64,000 nt of DNA from Bacteroides cutis (GCF_900241005.1 NZ_OEST01000006.1:62001-126000); one strand, 5' to 3'; shown: positions 27,898 through 37,751, counted from the stretch's first letter. Numbers and translations: made by a program. Notes: generated from the letters alone by a model not told the origin.

Positions 27898-28902
27898 TTA
27901 CTTCGTCGTTCCCCTCACCACAAGATTGGTTTTCACAATTTTATTATTGCTTTTTTCTTCGCCTTCCAACTTATCTATCAGGATGCCGAAAGCGCTTTTA
28001 CCAACTTCTTCCCCATGTTGTTCTACGGTAGTCAGTTTAGGATCGGTATTTTGAGCTATCGCTCCGTCCGTGAAGCCACAAATAGAAACTTCATCCGGAA
28101 CTTTTATTCCTACCAGTTTGCAGGCGTAGAGAATACCCGATGCCGTTTCATCGTTAATGGCAAAGAAACCATCCGGACGTTTGTCTTGTTCCAGCAGATC
28201 GGGTGTGATGGCGATAGCACGTTCTCTTGTATCACAGAACTTTATCATACTGTCATCCACCGGAATTTTATATTTCTTCATGGCATCCAGATATCCGTTA
28301 CGACGATTTTTAGTGATTTCCAGATGAGGGGCGGCACCGTAGAATAAAATGCGTTTACATCCTGTCTGAATCATATATTCCACTGCGGCAAATGATCCGG
28401 CATAATCATCCACAACCACTCGTTCCGTTTTCAGTCCGGTACAGATTCGGTCATAAAATACGATAGGTATGTTATTGTTCAACAATTCCTGATAATGGTC
28501 GTATTGAGAAGTATCTTTAGTTAACGATGATATTACACCACAAACACGGGCGGCAAGGAAAGAATGCACTATTTTTACCTCCTGTTCGTAGGACTCATTA
28601 CTTTGTGCTACTATTATATTATAGCCTGCTTTAGCTGCCGCAGTCTCTATCCCGCTCAATACACACGAAAAGAAATGATGTACCAGTTGCGGCACAATCA
28701 CCCCGATAGTATTGCTGCGGCTTGCTCGTAGGTTGACTGCCAGCACATTCGGCTTATAATTATGTTCACGCGCGTATGCATGGATAAGATTACGAGTTTC
28801 CTGACTGATGTCCGGATTGTCTTTGAGGGCTCTTGACACAGTAGAAGGGGAGACATTCAGTGCACGGGCAATATCCTTGATAGTAATCTGTGGTTTATTC
28901 AT
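27898..28902 (-). CDS. LacI-family transcriptional regulator
   Basis: 334 residues. The N-terminal helix-turn-helix IKDIARALNVSPSTVSRALK (8-27) and hinge helix are followed by a periplasmic-binding-like sensor domain beginning NTIGVIVPQLVHHFFS. First gene of the regulator-transporter-phosphorylase arm, divergent from susC. LacI-type dyads in the intergenic region and before the amylase are likely its operators, so it probably represses or controls both arms in response to a maltose-type inducer. Classical sus loci use SusR instead. Confidence 0.93.
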   Translation of the reverse strand: MNKPQITIKDIARALNVSPSTVSRALKDNPDISQETRNLIHAYAREHNYKPNVLAVNLRASRSNTIGVIVPQLVHHFFSCVLSGIETAAAKAGYNIIVAQSNESYEQEVKIVHSFLAARVCGVISSLTKDTSQYDHYQELLNNNIPIVFYDRICTGLKTERVVVDDYAGSFAAVEYMIQTGCKRILFYGAAPHLEITKNRRNGYLDAMKKYKIPVDDSMIKFCDTRERAIAITPDLLEQDKRPDGFFAINDETASGILYACKLVGIKVPDEVSICGFTDGAIAQNTDPKLTTVEQHGEEVGKSAFGILIDKLEGEEKSNNKIVKTNLVVRGTTK

Positions 28903-28927
28903 GGGTTAGATTTTATTTTTCAGCTTC

Positions 28928-28935
28928 CAAAGATA
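28928..28935 (-). promoter_or_regulatory. -7 box of the lacI-MFS-GH65 operon
   Basis: CAAAGATA on the plus strand is TATCTTTG on the minus strand, a perfect match, 26 bp upstream of the regulator's ATG. Confidence 0.65.
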
Positions 28936-29000
28936 ATGCAAAAATAGGAGTATTGGTAGATATAGCCCTCTTCATTGATAGTTATTAAGTTAAGTTGTAA

Positions 29001-29014
29001 TGCAAACGATTGCA
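29001..29014. promoter_or_regulatory. LacI-type operator 1
   Basis: TGCAAACGATTGCA fits the LacI/GalR-family pattern TGCAANCGNTTGCA at all fixed positions, on the lacI side of the divergent region. Confidence 0.65.
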
Positions 29015-29074
29015 TATATGTCCATTAAGGTATGCTGCTCATCAATGCCCCAATGGTTATCGTTTCCTATAGGG

Positions 29075-29184
29075 GGGAACTCTCGTTCCCTTTCGCGGAA
29101 ACGCCAGTTCCCTTTAATGGAAACGCTGGTTTCTTTTAACGGGAACGTCGGTTTCTTCTAATGGGAACGAAAGTATCTCATTAC
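29075..29184. repeat. 22-bp tandem array B (5 copies)
   Basis: Units start at 29075, 29097, 29119, 29141 and 29163 with an exact 22-bp period; one further degenerate unit may follow. A unit reads GGGAAC or GGAAAC, 4 variable nt, GTTCCC or GTTTCT, then about 6 nt such as TTTAAT. The arms are complementary, as in array A, but the sequence is unrelated. Confidence 0.88.
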
Positions 29185-29259
29185 GAAAACGGAAATACTA
29201 GGAAATAGGGAGAACGGAGTGAAAAGGTTTTCAATTTAACTGAGAGGGTCTCTAATGGG

Positions 29260-29273
29260 TGCAATCGTTTGCG
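29260..29273. promoter_or_regulatory. LacI-type operator 2
   Basis: TGCAATCGTTTGCG matches TGCAANCGNTTGCA except for the last base. On the susC side, where a bound repressor would block the susC promoter. Confidence 0.6.
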
Positions 29274-29430
29274 TACTAACAATTGCATATTTTGTATCAT
29301 TCCTATTCTTTACTAATTTATTAAATCATATTTTTGTTGCATCACACTGTGAAGAATAAGAGCTAAACGAAACTTAGATTTCGAAGTATATATAGGTAAT
29401 TAATATTGTTAACTTTAATTTATTAAATGC

Positions 29431-32397
29431 ATGAAGCAAGTTAATCTTAGAATCTATCGAACGATTCTTCCCCTTTTATTAGGGTTATTCTTGTCTGTAG
29501 GCGCTTATGCACAGAACATCACTGTGAAAGGTAATGTAAAGGATGCAATGGGTGAACCCATTATCGGTGCTAATGTACTACAAAAAGGTACTACAAATGG
29601 AGTCATTACTGACATTGACGGTAATTTTTCACTGCAAGCTCCTAAAGGAGCAATGCTCGTCATCTCTTTCGTAGGATATGTTTCAACAGAAGTACAGGTT
29701 GCTCCAACACTCAATGTAATTTTGAAGGAAGACAGCGAAATACTGGATGATGTGGTTGTAATCGGTTATGCCACTGGAAGTCAACGTACTGTTTCGGGAG
29801 CCGTACAAAAAGTAGGACGTGAAGAAATGAATGCCGGTGTGGTAGTAAATCCATTGGCGGCGATTAAAGGAAAAGTGGCCGGAGTCAATATCCAGAAGAG
29901 TGGTAGTGACCCGACGGCATCACCTGCCATTCGTGTGCGTGGTACAACTTCTTTGACCGGCGGTAATGATCCATTGGTTATTATTGACGGTGTTTTCGGC
30001 GATCTGGGTATGTTGAATGCGATATCTCCTGCTGATATTGAGAATTTCACAGTGTTGAAAGATGCCTCTGAAACAGCGCAGTACGGTTCACGTGGTGCGT
30101 CTGGTGTTATTGTTGTAACTACCATTAAAGGTAAAAACGGTGTGAAGAGCTTGAGTTATGATGGTAGTTTCGGTATTGAAACCGTTTATAAGAATTTGGA
30201 TATGTTGAGTGCCGATCAATATAGAGCAGTTGCCGAAGCACGAGGTATCAATATTTTGGATAAGGGTTATAGTACCGATTTCATGGATGAAATGCAGCAA
30301 GTAGGATATACCCAAAACCATCGCGTTTCTTTCTCTAATGGTAATGACGATTCTAATTATCGTGCTTCCATTGGTGTTATTGATCAGAAAGGTATCATCA
30401 AGAACAATACTATGCGTAACTATACGGCTAAATTGGATGCTGTACAGAATATGTTCAACAATAAATTGAAACTGGAATTCGGCATGTTCGGTTCATTGAA
30501 GCAGAGCCGTTACGTAAACGACTATCAAAAGACATTCTATTCTGCAGCTTCTTATAATCCCACCTTCCCGAGTTTTAAGAATCCGGAAACCGGTACTTGG
30601 GATGAGAATGCTGATGCCAATGAAGTACAAAATCCATTGGGACGTTTGGATATTGATGATCGTGAGACAAATGCTTACATTAATACTAATGCCCGTATTA
30701 CTTATAGTTTCACGGATGATTTGAAATTAAGCGCATTCGGTTCGTATACTTATAATGTCAAGGAAAATAAGAAGTATATTCCTACTTCCATCAAGGCAGG
30801 TATGAGTAATCGTGGTGAGGCGTATCGCGGTGATAATAAGTCACAGTCTGTTTTGGCAAACTTGATGTTGACTTATAAGAAAGCCTTCGGTAAACATTAT
30901 ATTAACGCTTTGGCATTAGGTGAAATACAGCGTGTCACTAATACGGGGTTTGGTGCTACGGTACACGGATTTAGTTCAGACGATTTCATGTACAATAATC
31001 TGCAAGCTGGTGCAGTACTGAAGTGGGGGGACAATACTTCTTATTTCAACAATCCAAGTTTGGCTTCCTTCATGGCACGTGTCAACTATTCGTATGCCGA
31101 TAAATATATCGTGACAGTGAATGCGCGTACCGATGGTTCGTCCAAGGTGGGTGCCAATAATAAATGGGCATTTTTCCCCTCTGCTTCTTTGGCATGGGTA
31201 CTGAAGGAAGAAGGTTTCTTGAAAGATGTAGATCTTGTTAGTAATTTGAAGTTGAGGGCTGGTTATGGCTTAGCGGGTAATCAGGATGCCATCAGTTCCT
31301 ATAACTCTCTTTCTTTGTTGAGTCCTAATGGTGTGACTACTGTGAACGGTGTTCCTGTGGTGACTATGGGTGTTACTCGTAACTACAATCCAGATTTAAA
31401 GTGGGAGGTTAAGAAGACTTTCGATGTAGGTGTGGATTTCGGTATGTTTGACGAACGTCTGACGTTGACCTTGGATTATTACAATTCAAAGACCACTGAT
31501 TTACTCTACAATTATGATGTGAAGGTTCCTCCTTTCACTCATCCCACATTACTTGCCAACATGGGTGCCATGCGTAATACCGGTTTTGAAATAGCATTGG
31601 GTATTACTCCTCTGAAAACAAAAGATATGGAATTGAATATTAATGCCAACGTCGCTTTCCAAAAGAATAAGTTGCTTTCTTTGAATGGTACATATATGGG
31701 GCAGGAAATGACTGCCAAAGAATATATGAATTTAGGAGGAATGAATGGTGCAGGTTTCATCGGCGGTTATAATCAGATTATTTATCAGATGGTTGGTCAG
31801 CCTGTAGGTGTATTCTATTTGCCCAAATGTGATGGATTGGTAGACAATGGTTTCGGTGACTATACTTATCATATCCAAGATATTGATGGAGTGGAAGGAG
31901 TTGACTTGGCAGACGGAAAGGATCGTTATGTGGCAGGTCAGGCTATGCCGAAGGCTTTGTTGGGAGCTAATGTAAGTTTCCGCTATAAACAGTTCGATAT
32001 TCAGGTACAGATGAATGGCGCTTTTGGACACAAGATTTACAACGGTACTTCATTGTCTTATATGAATATGAGCCAGTTCCCTACTTACAATGTAATGACT
32101 GAGGCTCCGGCAAAGAACATCAAGGACCAGACCGTTACCGATTATTGGTTGGAAAAGGGTGACTACCTGCATTTTGACTATGTGACTTTAGGCTGGAATT
32201 TGAATACCAAGAATTTAAAGAATATCAATTCTTTACGTTTAACGTTCTCTGTGAATAATTTGGCCACAATAACAGGTTACTCCGGCCTCTCTCCAATGAT
32301 TAACAGCACAACGGTAGGTAGTGACCTTGGTATAGACGATAAACGTTTCTATCCGTTGTCTCGTACATATTCATTAGGACTTAGTGTTAATTTTTAA
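29431..32397 (+). CDS. SusC/RagA-family TonB-dependent transporter (starch locus)
   Basis: 988 residues. Signal peptide ending AYAQ, a carboxypeptidase-like domain (about 28-105: GNVKDAMGEPIIGANVLQKG), plug with the SusC-typical DDVVVIGYATGSQRTVSGAV and DPLVIIDGVFGDLG, and a C-terminal 22-strand beta-barrel ending SLGLSVNF. Imports oligosaccharides through the outer membrane with energy from TonB; forms a lidded pair with the following SusD-like protein. Context (SusG-like amylase, GH65) suggests malto-oligosaccharides. Confidence 0.94.
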   Translation: MKQVNLRIYRTILPLLLGLFLSVGAYAQNITVKGNVKDAMGEPIIGANVLQKGTTNGVITDIDGNFSLQAPKGAMLVISFVGYVSTEVQVAPTLNVILKEDSEILDDVVVIGYATGSQRTVSGAVQKVGREEMNAGVVVNPLAAIKGKVAGVNIQKSGSDPTASPAIRVRGTTSLTGGNDPLVIIDGVFGDLGMLNAISPADIENFTVLKDASETAQYGSRGASGVIVVTTIKGKNGVKSLSYDGSFGIETVYKNLDMLSADQYRAVAEARGINILDKGYSTDFMDEMQQVGYTQNHRVSFSNGNDDSNYRASIGVIDQKGIIKNNTMRNYTAKLDAVQNMFNNKLKLEFGMFGSLKQSRYVNDYQKTFYSAASYNPTFPSFKNPETGTWDENADANEVQNPLGRLDIDDRETNAYINTNARITYSFTDDLKLSAFGSYTYNVKENKKYIPTSIKAGMSNRGEAYRGDNKSQSVLANLMLTYKKAFGKHYINALALGEIQRVTNTGFGATVHGFSSDDFMYNNLQAGAVLKWGDNTSYFNNPSLASFMARVNYSYADKYIVTVNARTDGSSKVGANNKWAFFPSASLAWVLKEEGFLKDVDLVSNLKLRAGYGLAGNQDAISSYNSLSLLSPNGVTTVNGVPVVTMGVTRNYNPDLKWEVKKTFDVGVDFGMFDERLTLTLDYYNSKTTDLLYNYDVKVPPFTHPTLLANMGAMRNTGFEIALGITPLKTKDMELNINANVAFQKNKLLSLNGTYMGQEMTAKEYMNLGGMNGAGFIGGYNQIIYQMVGQPVGVFYLPKCDGLVDNGFGDYTYHIQDIDGVEGVDLADGKDRYVAGQAMPKALLGANVSFRYKQFDIQVQMNGAFGHKIYNGTSLSYMNMSQFPTYNVMTEAPAKNIKDQTVTDYWLEKGDYLHFDYVTLGWNLNTKNLKNINSLRLTFSVNNLATITGYSGLSPMINSTTVGSDLGIDDKRFYPLSRTYSLGLSVNF

Positions 32398-32409
32398 TTC
32401 AAGGAAATT

Positions 32410-34047
32410 ATGAAAAGAAGAATATTATATAGCATGCTGATTGCAGCTGCAACAACACTTGGCTTCTCTTCCTGTGACGACTTCTTGGGAGAAAACCCGA
32501 AAGATCAGATTACGGAAGAACAGGCTTATTCCAATTCTACATTGGTATATTTAAATACGGTGGCTACACTTTATACACAAGTGGGTGCTAATGGTGGAGG
32601 TTCCGGTTTACAAGGAACTGACCGAGGACTTTATGACTTGAACACTTTTACTACGGATGAGGCCATCCTTCCTACACGTGGGGGGGACTGGTATGACGGT
32701 GGTTTGTGGCAAGGTTTGTTCAAACATGACTGGGGTACTAAAAATGATTTGGTAAAGGGTTCTTGGGATTATCTTTATAGAGTAGTGGCACTTTCTAATA
32801 CTTCTTTAGATAAACTAAAAGAAATATTGGAGAATGATCCGCAAAATAAAGTTGTACCGGGCTATATATCAGAAGTTCGTGCATTTCGTGCCATGTATTA
32901 CTATTATCTGCTCGATATGTTTGCTCGTGTTCCGTTGGTAACTTCATCTACCATGGCTATGGAAGACGTGAAACAGTCTGAACGTTCTGCTGTATTCAAT
33001 TTTGTATGGACCGAACTACAGGAATCTGTTGCTGATTTAAGTGATGCACACAGTAATTTAACTGGTGAGTATTATGGTCGTATGACAAAACCGGTGGCTT
33101 ATTTCCTTTTAGCTAAACTGGCTTTAAATGCAGAAGTTTATATGGATGACAACTGGATAGATGCTACAAAATTGGACGGTAAGAATATTAAGTTGATTGT
33201 GGATGGTACTGAAATGAATGCATGGCAGGCTACTATTGCTTACTGTGATAAAATAAAGGCTCTTGGATATGATTTGGAAAAAAAGTTTGAAGCAAACTTT
33301 TCTTTAAAGAATGAGTCTTCGGTAGAAAATATTTTCACCATTCCAATGGATGCGAATTTATATAAAAATGAATTTTATAATTTAATCCGTTCCCGCCACT
33401 ATAATCATGGTAATGCTTACGGGCAAGGTGGGTGGAATGGCTCTTCTGCGACAAAAGAAGCTTTGGATGCGTTTGGATATAATACAAATAAACAAGATCC
33501 GCGTTTTGAATTAACTTATTACGCAGGTAAAGTTGAAGGTCCGAATGGAGTGATAAAGATGGATGATGGTTCGGATTTGGTATATGTACCGGAAGATGTT
33601 ACTTTAGATTTGTCTAACAAACCGAATGAAAAGACTGCTGGTGCGCGTATGAAGAAATATGAGTTGGATGCTTCTGCTACCAATGACGGTAAGTTGCAAA
33701 GTAATGATATTGTCCTATTCCGTTATGCTGATGTGTTATTGATGAAAAGTGAAGCGAAGGTTCGTAATGGTGAAAGTGGACAAACTGAGTTGAATGATGT
33801 GCGTAAACGTGCTGGGGCTTCTTTGGATGTAGATGCTACCTTGGATAATCTACTCGCTGAACGTTTGAGAGAGTTTGCTTGGGAAGGTTTACGTCGTCAA
33901 GATTTGATACGTTTTGGTAAGTTCACTCGTGCTTACACAGATAGGCCACAGTTGAAAGAAGAGGCAAATGGATATACTACTGTATTCCCGATTCACGAAG
34001 ATGTATTAAGCTTGAACACTAAGCTGACACAAAATTATGGTTATTAA
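32410..34047 (+). CDS. SusD/RagB-family glycan-binding lipoprotein (starch locus)
   Basis: 545 residues, lipobox GFSSC with Cys22, then the SusD opening DDFLGENPKDQITEEQAYSN. TPR-like helical segments and the C-terminal LLAERLREFAWEGLRRQDLIRFGKF are typical. A surface lipoprotein that lids the SusC barrel and binds glycan. 12 bp after susC. Confidence 0.94.
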   Translation: MKRRILYSMLIAAATTLGFSSCDDFLGENPKDQITEEQAYSNSTLVYLNTVATLYTQVGANGGGSGLQGTDRGLYDLNTFTTDEAILPTRGGDWYDGGLWQGLFKHDWGTKNDLVKGSWDYLYRVVALSNTSLDKLKEILENDPQNKVVPGYISEVRAFRAMYYYYLLDMFARVPLVTSSTMAMEDVKQSERSAVFNFVWTELQESVADLSDAHSNLTGEYYGRMTKPVAYFLLAKLALNAEVYMDDNWIDATKLDGKNIKLIVDGTEMNAWQATIAYCDKIKALGYDLEKKFEANFSLKNESSVENIFTIPMDANLYKNEFYNLIRSRHYNHGNAYGQGGWNGSSATKEALDAFGYNTNKQDPRFELTYYAGKVEGPNGVIKMDDGSDLVYVPEDVTLDLSNKPNEKTAGARMKKYELDASATNDGKLQSNDIVLFRYADVLLMKSEAKVRNGESGQTELNDVRKRAGASLDVDATLDNLLAERLREFAWEGLRRQDLIRFGKFTRAYTDRPQLKEEANGYTTVFPIHEDVLSLNTKLTQNYGY

Positions 34048-34074
34048 AAGTTGAACGATTTAACGGAAAATAAT

Positions 34075-35520
34075 ATGAAAAAGATATTTCAATATGTGAC
34101 AACTCTTCTGTTGCTATTAGTGATAGGAACAAGTTGCGAAGAAGGTAATGATAACTGGAAAATCATTACAGAAGCACAGACGGGAACATATATCACAGGA
34201 GATGCTACTATATATAGCGCAACGGCAACTTCTTCTCAACTAACTACTGCTCCATTAGATAATGCACCTGATGGTACTAATGTAGTAGGTATTTATACAT
34301 GGCTGAAGGCAAGTGGTAGCTTCAATATTTTGAATGTAGATGCTGAAGGTAATCAAACTGTTTATGGCAGAGGGGAAGTAATATCTTCTACACCTGCTGA
34401 GACAGTTGCATTATCTGCCAACGGTGAGGCTTTTAAGGTTGCAACTGATGGATTATATTATATAGCTATGAGTATGGCTGATAAGCAGTTGACTATTATT
34501 CCTGTAGGTTTTGGAATTATAGGTGATGCTACTCCATTGCAGTGGAATGGTGAAACTTCTATGGGAACAGCTTCTTATGATGAAGCTCAGGCTTCTGTGA
34601 TATTTAGTTTGGAAGGTGTGACTTTGGACAAAAAGGAAATGAAGTTTCGTTATTCTGGTGATTGGGGGATGTCTATTCCTTACCAAGGGGCTACTGTCAA
34701 AATTCATACTAATATGGGGGGTACTGGCGATGCTGCAACCTCAATTTCGGAATCTTTTAGTGAATGTAAAGGTGGAGGTCAGAATTTTAAGATTGATAAA
34801 GCCGGTATTTATACTGTAACATTAAAGTTGGATTTACGTACCGGCAAATTCTCAGCCAAGGCTGTATGTACAGCAGAGGATACAACCACTGCTGAACTTC
34901 CAGAAAAGATGTATATTAACGGTGATGCATTTAGTGAGGGATGGAGTTGGGATGTAGCTCCTGAAATGATACCTGTTCATAGTCATGATGGTATGTTTTG
35001 GGGGATTTATTACATGAAAGCCAATAATAAAATGAAATTTAATCATGAAAGAAGTTGGGACACTGGTGAAAACTTTGGTGCGGAGAATGAAGATCCTAAA
35101 GGATTTGGTGAATATAATACAGGAGGAAGTAACTTGGTAGTAGACCATGACGGTTATTATATGATTATTGTTTCTTGTACTCTTTCTGCTGATAAAAAGT
35201 CTGTAAATAGAAAGGTGATATTGGTTGAACCGCAGATTTATTTGGTAGGAGGATGTGCTGGCAGTTGGGAACCATTGGCCAAAGTATCTTTCACATTAGG
35301 TACAGACGGTACATATCAAGCCACGACTGTTGGTGCCGGTGATTTGCGTATCTATGCAGAAACAGGTATTGATGGTGTTGACTGGTGGCAATCTGAGTTC
35401 GTTATCAAAGAAAGTAAGATTGAATACCGTGGTAAAGGTGGAGATCAAGAACCGCGTGTGCCCATTGAAGGTGGTAAAGTTGTAAAATTGGACTTCAGAA
35501 ACGGTACAGGCAGTTTCTAA
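34075..35520 (+). CDS. SusE/SusF-like starch-binding surface lipoprotein
   Basis: 481 residues from the ATG at 34075 (the frame extends to a TTG at 34051, not chosen). Lipobox VIGTSC with Cys21. Several beta-sandwich modules follow, with SusE/F-like motifs such as GDATPLQWNGETSM, MYINGDAFSEGWSWD and the C-terminal IYLVGGCAGSWEPLAKVSF; total length is near that of B. thetaiotaomicron SusF. No catalytic domain. Likely binds starch at the cell surface. Only one such gene is present, where the classical locus has both susE and susF. A terminator follows. Confidence 0.82.
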   Translation: MKKIFQYVTTLLLLLVIGTSCEEGNDNWKIITEAQTGTYITGDATIYSATATSSQLTTAPLDNAPDGTNVVGIYTWLKASGSFNILNVDAEGNQTVYGRGEVISSTPAETVALSANGEAFKVATDGLYYIAMSMADKQLTIIPVGFGIIGDATPLQWNGETSMGTASYDEAQASVIFSLEGVTLDKKEMKFRYSGDWGMSIPYQGATVKIHTNMGGTGDAATSISESFSECKGGGQNFKIDKAGIYTVTLKLDLRTGKFSAKAVCTAEDTTTAELPEKMYINGDAFSEGWSWDVAPEMIPVHSHDGMFWGIYYMKANNKMKFNHERSWDTGENFGAENEDPKGFGEYNTGGSNLVVDHDGYYMIIVSCTLSADKKSVNRKVILVEPQIYLVGGCAGSWEPLAKVSFTLGTDGTYQATTVGAGDLRIYAETGIDGVDWWQSEFVIKESKIEYRGKGGDQEPRVPIEGGKVVKLDFRNGTGSF

Positions 35521-35546
35521 TATTAAATTGTGTAAGATAAGTATGG

Positions 35547-35582
35547 CAAGGCTGTTTGGACGTTACTGAACAGCCTTGTTTT
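35547..35582 (+). terminator. Terminator between SusE/F-like gene and amylase
   Basis: Perfect 10-bp stem CAAGGCTGTT / AACAGCCTTG with a 12-nt loop, followed by TTTTC. Likely reduces read-through into the amylase gene. Confidence 0.8.
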
Positions 35583-35584
35583 CA

Positions 35585-35598
35585 TGCAAACGTTTTCG
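35585..35598. promoter_or_regulatory. LacI-type operator 3, before the amylase
   Basis: TGCAAACGTTTTCG fits the LacI pattern in 10 of 12 fixed positions and lies about 55 bp upstream of the amylase -7 box. Confidence 0.5.
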
Positions 35599-35653
35599 AA
35601 ACCTCTTTATAACTTTAGGTTTCAAAGTTCACTCTATATTTCGGTTTCTTCTC

Positions 35654-35661
35654 TATCTTTG
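35654..35661 (+). promoter_or_regulatory. -7 box of the amylase gene
   Basis: Perfect TATCTTTG. It lies only 14 bp before the first ATG (35676), so the second in-frame ATG (35694) gives a more usual leader. Confidence 0.65.
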
Positions 35662-35675
35662 AATAAAGATAACTA

Positions 35676-37751
35676 ATGAAAAAATCTAATAACATGAAGA
35701 AGAATAAGTTTATCTCTTTTCTGATGTATTGTTTGCTGGTATGTTTCATGCTGGCATGTAGTGATGATAATCCGGCATCGCCTGTTCCCGAACCAGATCC
35801 CGAACCTTCGGGAGAATGGGAGAATTTAGTTGCTACTCCTATAGAGTGGGATGGACAGAAGCGTGCAGATATTTCTTATCAATTGCTGGTATATTCGTTT
35901 GCCGATAGTAACGGGGATAAGTGTGGCGATTTTAAGGGGATTACTGATAAGTTGGAGTACCTGAACTCGTTAGGTATAAACGCTATCTGGTTATCACCTA
36001 TTCATCCAGCAATGTCTTATCATGGATATGATGTAACAGACTATACGACTGTAAATCCTGAATATGGAACAATGGGCGACTTTGAACAGCTGGTAACCAA
36101 AGCACATAGTCTGGGTATTAAGATTTATCTAGATTATGTAATGAATCATACTAGTAAAGATCATCCTTGGTTTTTAGACGCGAAAGCGTCTGCTGAGAGC
36201 CCATATCGTGATTACTATATTTTCTCACAAAATCCACAAACTGATATTGCAGCTGGTAAAATAGCAATGATAAGTAAAGAAGGTGGGAATGGATATAATA
36301 AAGGTGAGTGGTTTTCTGTAAGTACGGCTTTTAAAGGATGTTATAAATTTGTACTTGATTGGTCTGATTCTTCTAAACCGACAGTAACAGTAACGGAAGC
36401 TTCTGTTGTCGATAATGATAATCCGGATACAAGTACGAAGGAAGCTAAATATCTTTATTATGGAAACGGGGTCTGTAAGAAATTCTATGATAAAGGTAAT
36501 AATAAATATGAATTAACGGTTAATTTGGATACAGACTGGGGCTTTCTGATTCGTACAAGTAATACCACTTGGGATGGAGGTACAAAATATGGTGCATCTT
36601 CTCTTTCTTCCAAAGTAAAACTGGGAGAGGCTTTTGCTATAACCAATTCTTCACCTGAAAATATTTTATTTGACTCAATGAGTTTATGGTACTATCATTC
36701 TCATTTCTATACCGACTGGTTTGCAGATTTAAATTATGGTTCGATAGAGAATGCTGCTAATTCCCCTACATACAAAGCTATTGCTTCGGCTGCTAAAGGA
36801 TGGATTGATAAAGGGGTGGATGGTTTCCGTTTAGATGCCGTGAAACACATTTATCATAGTGCTACTTCCGATGAAAATCCTCGTTTCCTGAAGATGTTCT
36901 ATGATGATATGAATACATATTATAAGCAAAAAGGAAATACTGATGATATTTATGTAGTGGGAGAAGTACTTTCAGAGCATAATGAGGTAGCGCCCTATTA
37001 TGCAGGACTTCCGGCATTATTTGAATTTTCATTCTGGTATCGTTTGGAGTATGCGATAAATAATGGCCAGGGTTGTTATTTTGCAAATGATATTCTTTCT
37101 TATCAACAAGAATATATGCAATATCGTCAAGATTATATCGAAGCTACTAAGTTAAGTAATCATGATGAAGATCGTGCTGCTTCCAAGTTGGGTAAATCAG
37201 AAGCTAAGGAAAAATTGGCTGCTGCTGTATTGTTAACTGCACCGGGGCATCCCTATATCTATTACGGTGAGGAGCTGGGGCTTTATGGAACAAAAGAAAA
37301 TGGTGATGAATATGTACGTAGTCCGATGTTATGGGGAGACAACAACTACACTACTGCTTATACTGATAAGATTGATGCAACCTTAGCTTCTAATATAAAA
37401 CCTGTGACCGACCAGAGGGAAAATATCAACTCTTTACTGAATACATATCTTACCTTCACAAAGCTACGTAATACATATCCTGCTTTAGCCGAAGGGGCAA
37501 TGACGAAACATAGTACTTATAATGAGAGTAATACAACTACAGGTAAAACCATTGCTGCATGGTACATGACTAAAGGAAACGAAAAGATGCTGGTTGTTCA
37601 TAACTTTGGAAACTTATCTGTAGAAATTTCACTTTCTGATAAGATAGAGAAAGTAGTAGGGGTATCCGGTACAATTCAACAAAAGAAAGATATACCTTCT
37701 TCTATAAAAATGGGTGCTTACAGCTCAGTCGTTTTTAAAATCATCCAGTAA
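35676..37751 (+). CDS. susG: SusG-like surface alpha-amylase (GH13)
   Basis: 691 residues, or 685 from the Met at 35694, which the promoter position favours. Lipobox MLAC (Cys28), so a surface lipoprotein. GH13 signatures: nucleophile Asp387 in GFRLDAVKH, acid/base Glu430 in YVVGEVLSEH, and Asp497 in LSNHDEDR; these are one residue off those I recall for B. thetaiotaomicron SusG (388, 431, 498). As in SusG, domain B carries an inserted module of about 120 residues (around 215-335) that should be a CBM58-type starch-binding domain. Cleaves starch at the cell surface for SusCD import. Has its own promoter and operator after a terminator, so it can be expressed apart from susCD. Confidence 0.93.
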   Translation: MKKSNNMKKNKFISFLMYCLLVCFMLACSDDNPASPVPEPDPEPSGEWENLVATPIEWDGQKRADISYQLLVYSFADSNGDKCGDFKGITDKLEYLNSLGINAIWLSPIHPAMSYHGYDVTDYTTVNPEYGTMGDFEQLVTKAHSLGIKIYLDYVMNHTSKDHPWFLDAKASAESPYRDYYIFSQNPQTDIAAGKIAMISKEGGNGYNKGEWFSVSTAFKGCYKFVLDWSDSSKPTVTVTEASVVDNDNPDTSTKEAKYLYYGNGVCKKFYDKGNNKYELTVNLDTDWGFLIRTSNTTWDGGTKYGASSLSSKVKLGEAFAITNSSPENILFDSMSLWYYHSHFYTDWFADLNYGSIENAANSPTYKAIASAAKGWIDKGVDGFRLDAVKHIYHSATSDENPRFLKMFYDDMNTYYKQKGNTDDIYVVGEVLSEHNEVAPYYAGLPALFEFSFWYRLEYAINNGQGCYFANDILSYQQEYMQYRQDYIEATKLSNHDEDRAASKLGKSEAKEKLAAAVLLTAPGHPYIYYGEELGLYGTKENGDEYVRSPMLWGDNNYTTAYTDKIDATLASNIKPVTDQRENINSLLNTYLTFTKLRNTYPALAEGAMTKHSTYNESNTTTGKTIAAWYMTKGNEKMLVVHNFGNLSVEISLSDKIEKVVGVSGTIQQKKDIPSSIKMGAYSSVVFKIIQ

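Larger units (their letters stand above)
28903..29430. other. Divergent control region of the starch locus
   Basis: 528 bp between lacI and susC. From left to right it holds the lacI -7 box, operator 1, 22-bp array B, operator 2 and the susC promoter region, including a possible -7 box TATTTTTG at 29329-29336. The susC leader would be about 90 nt. Confidence 0.65.
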
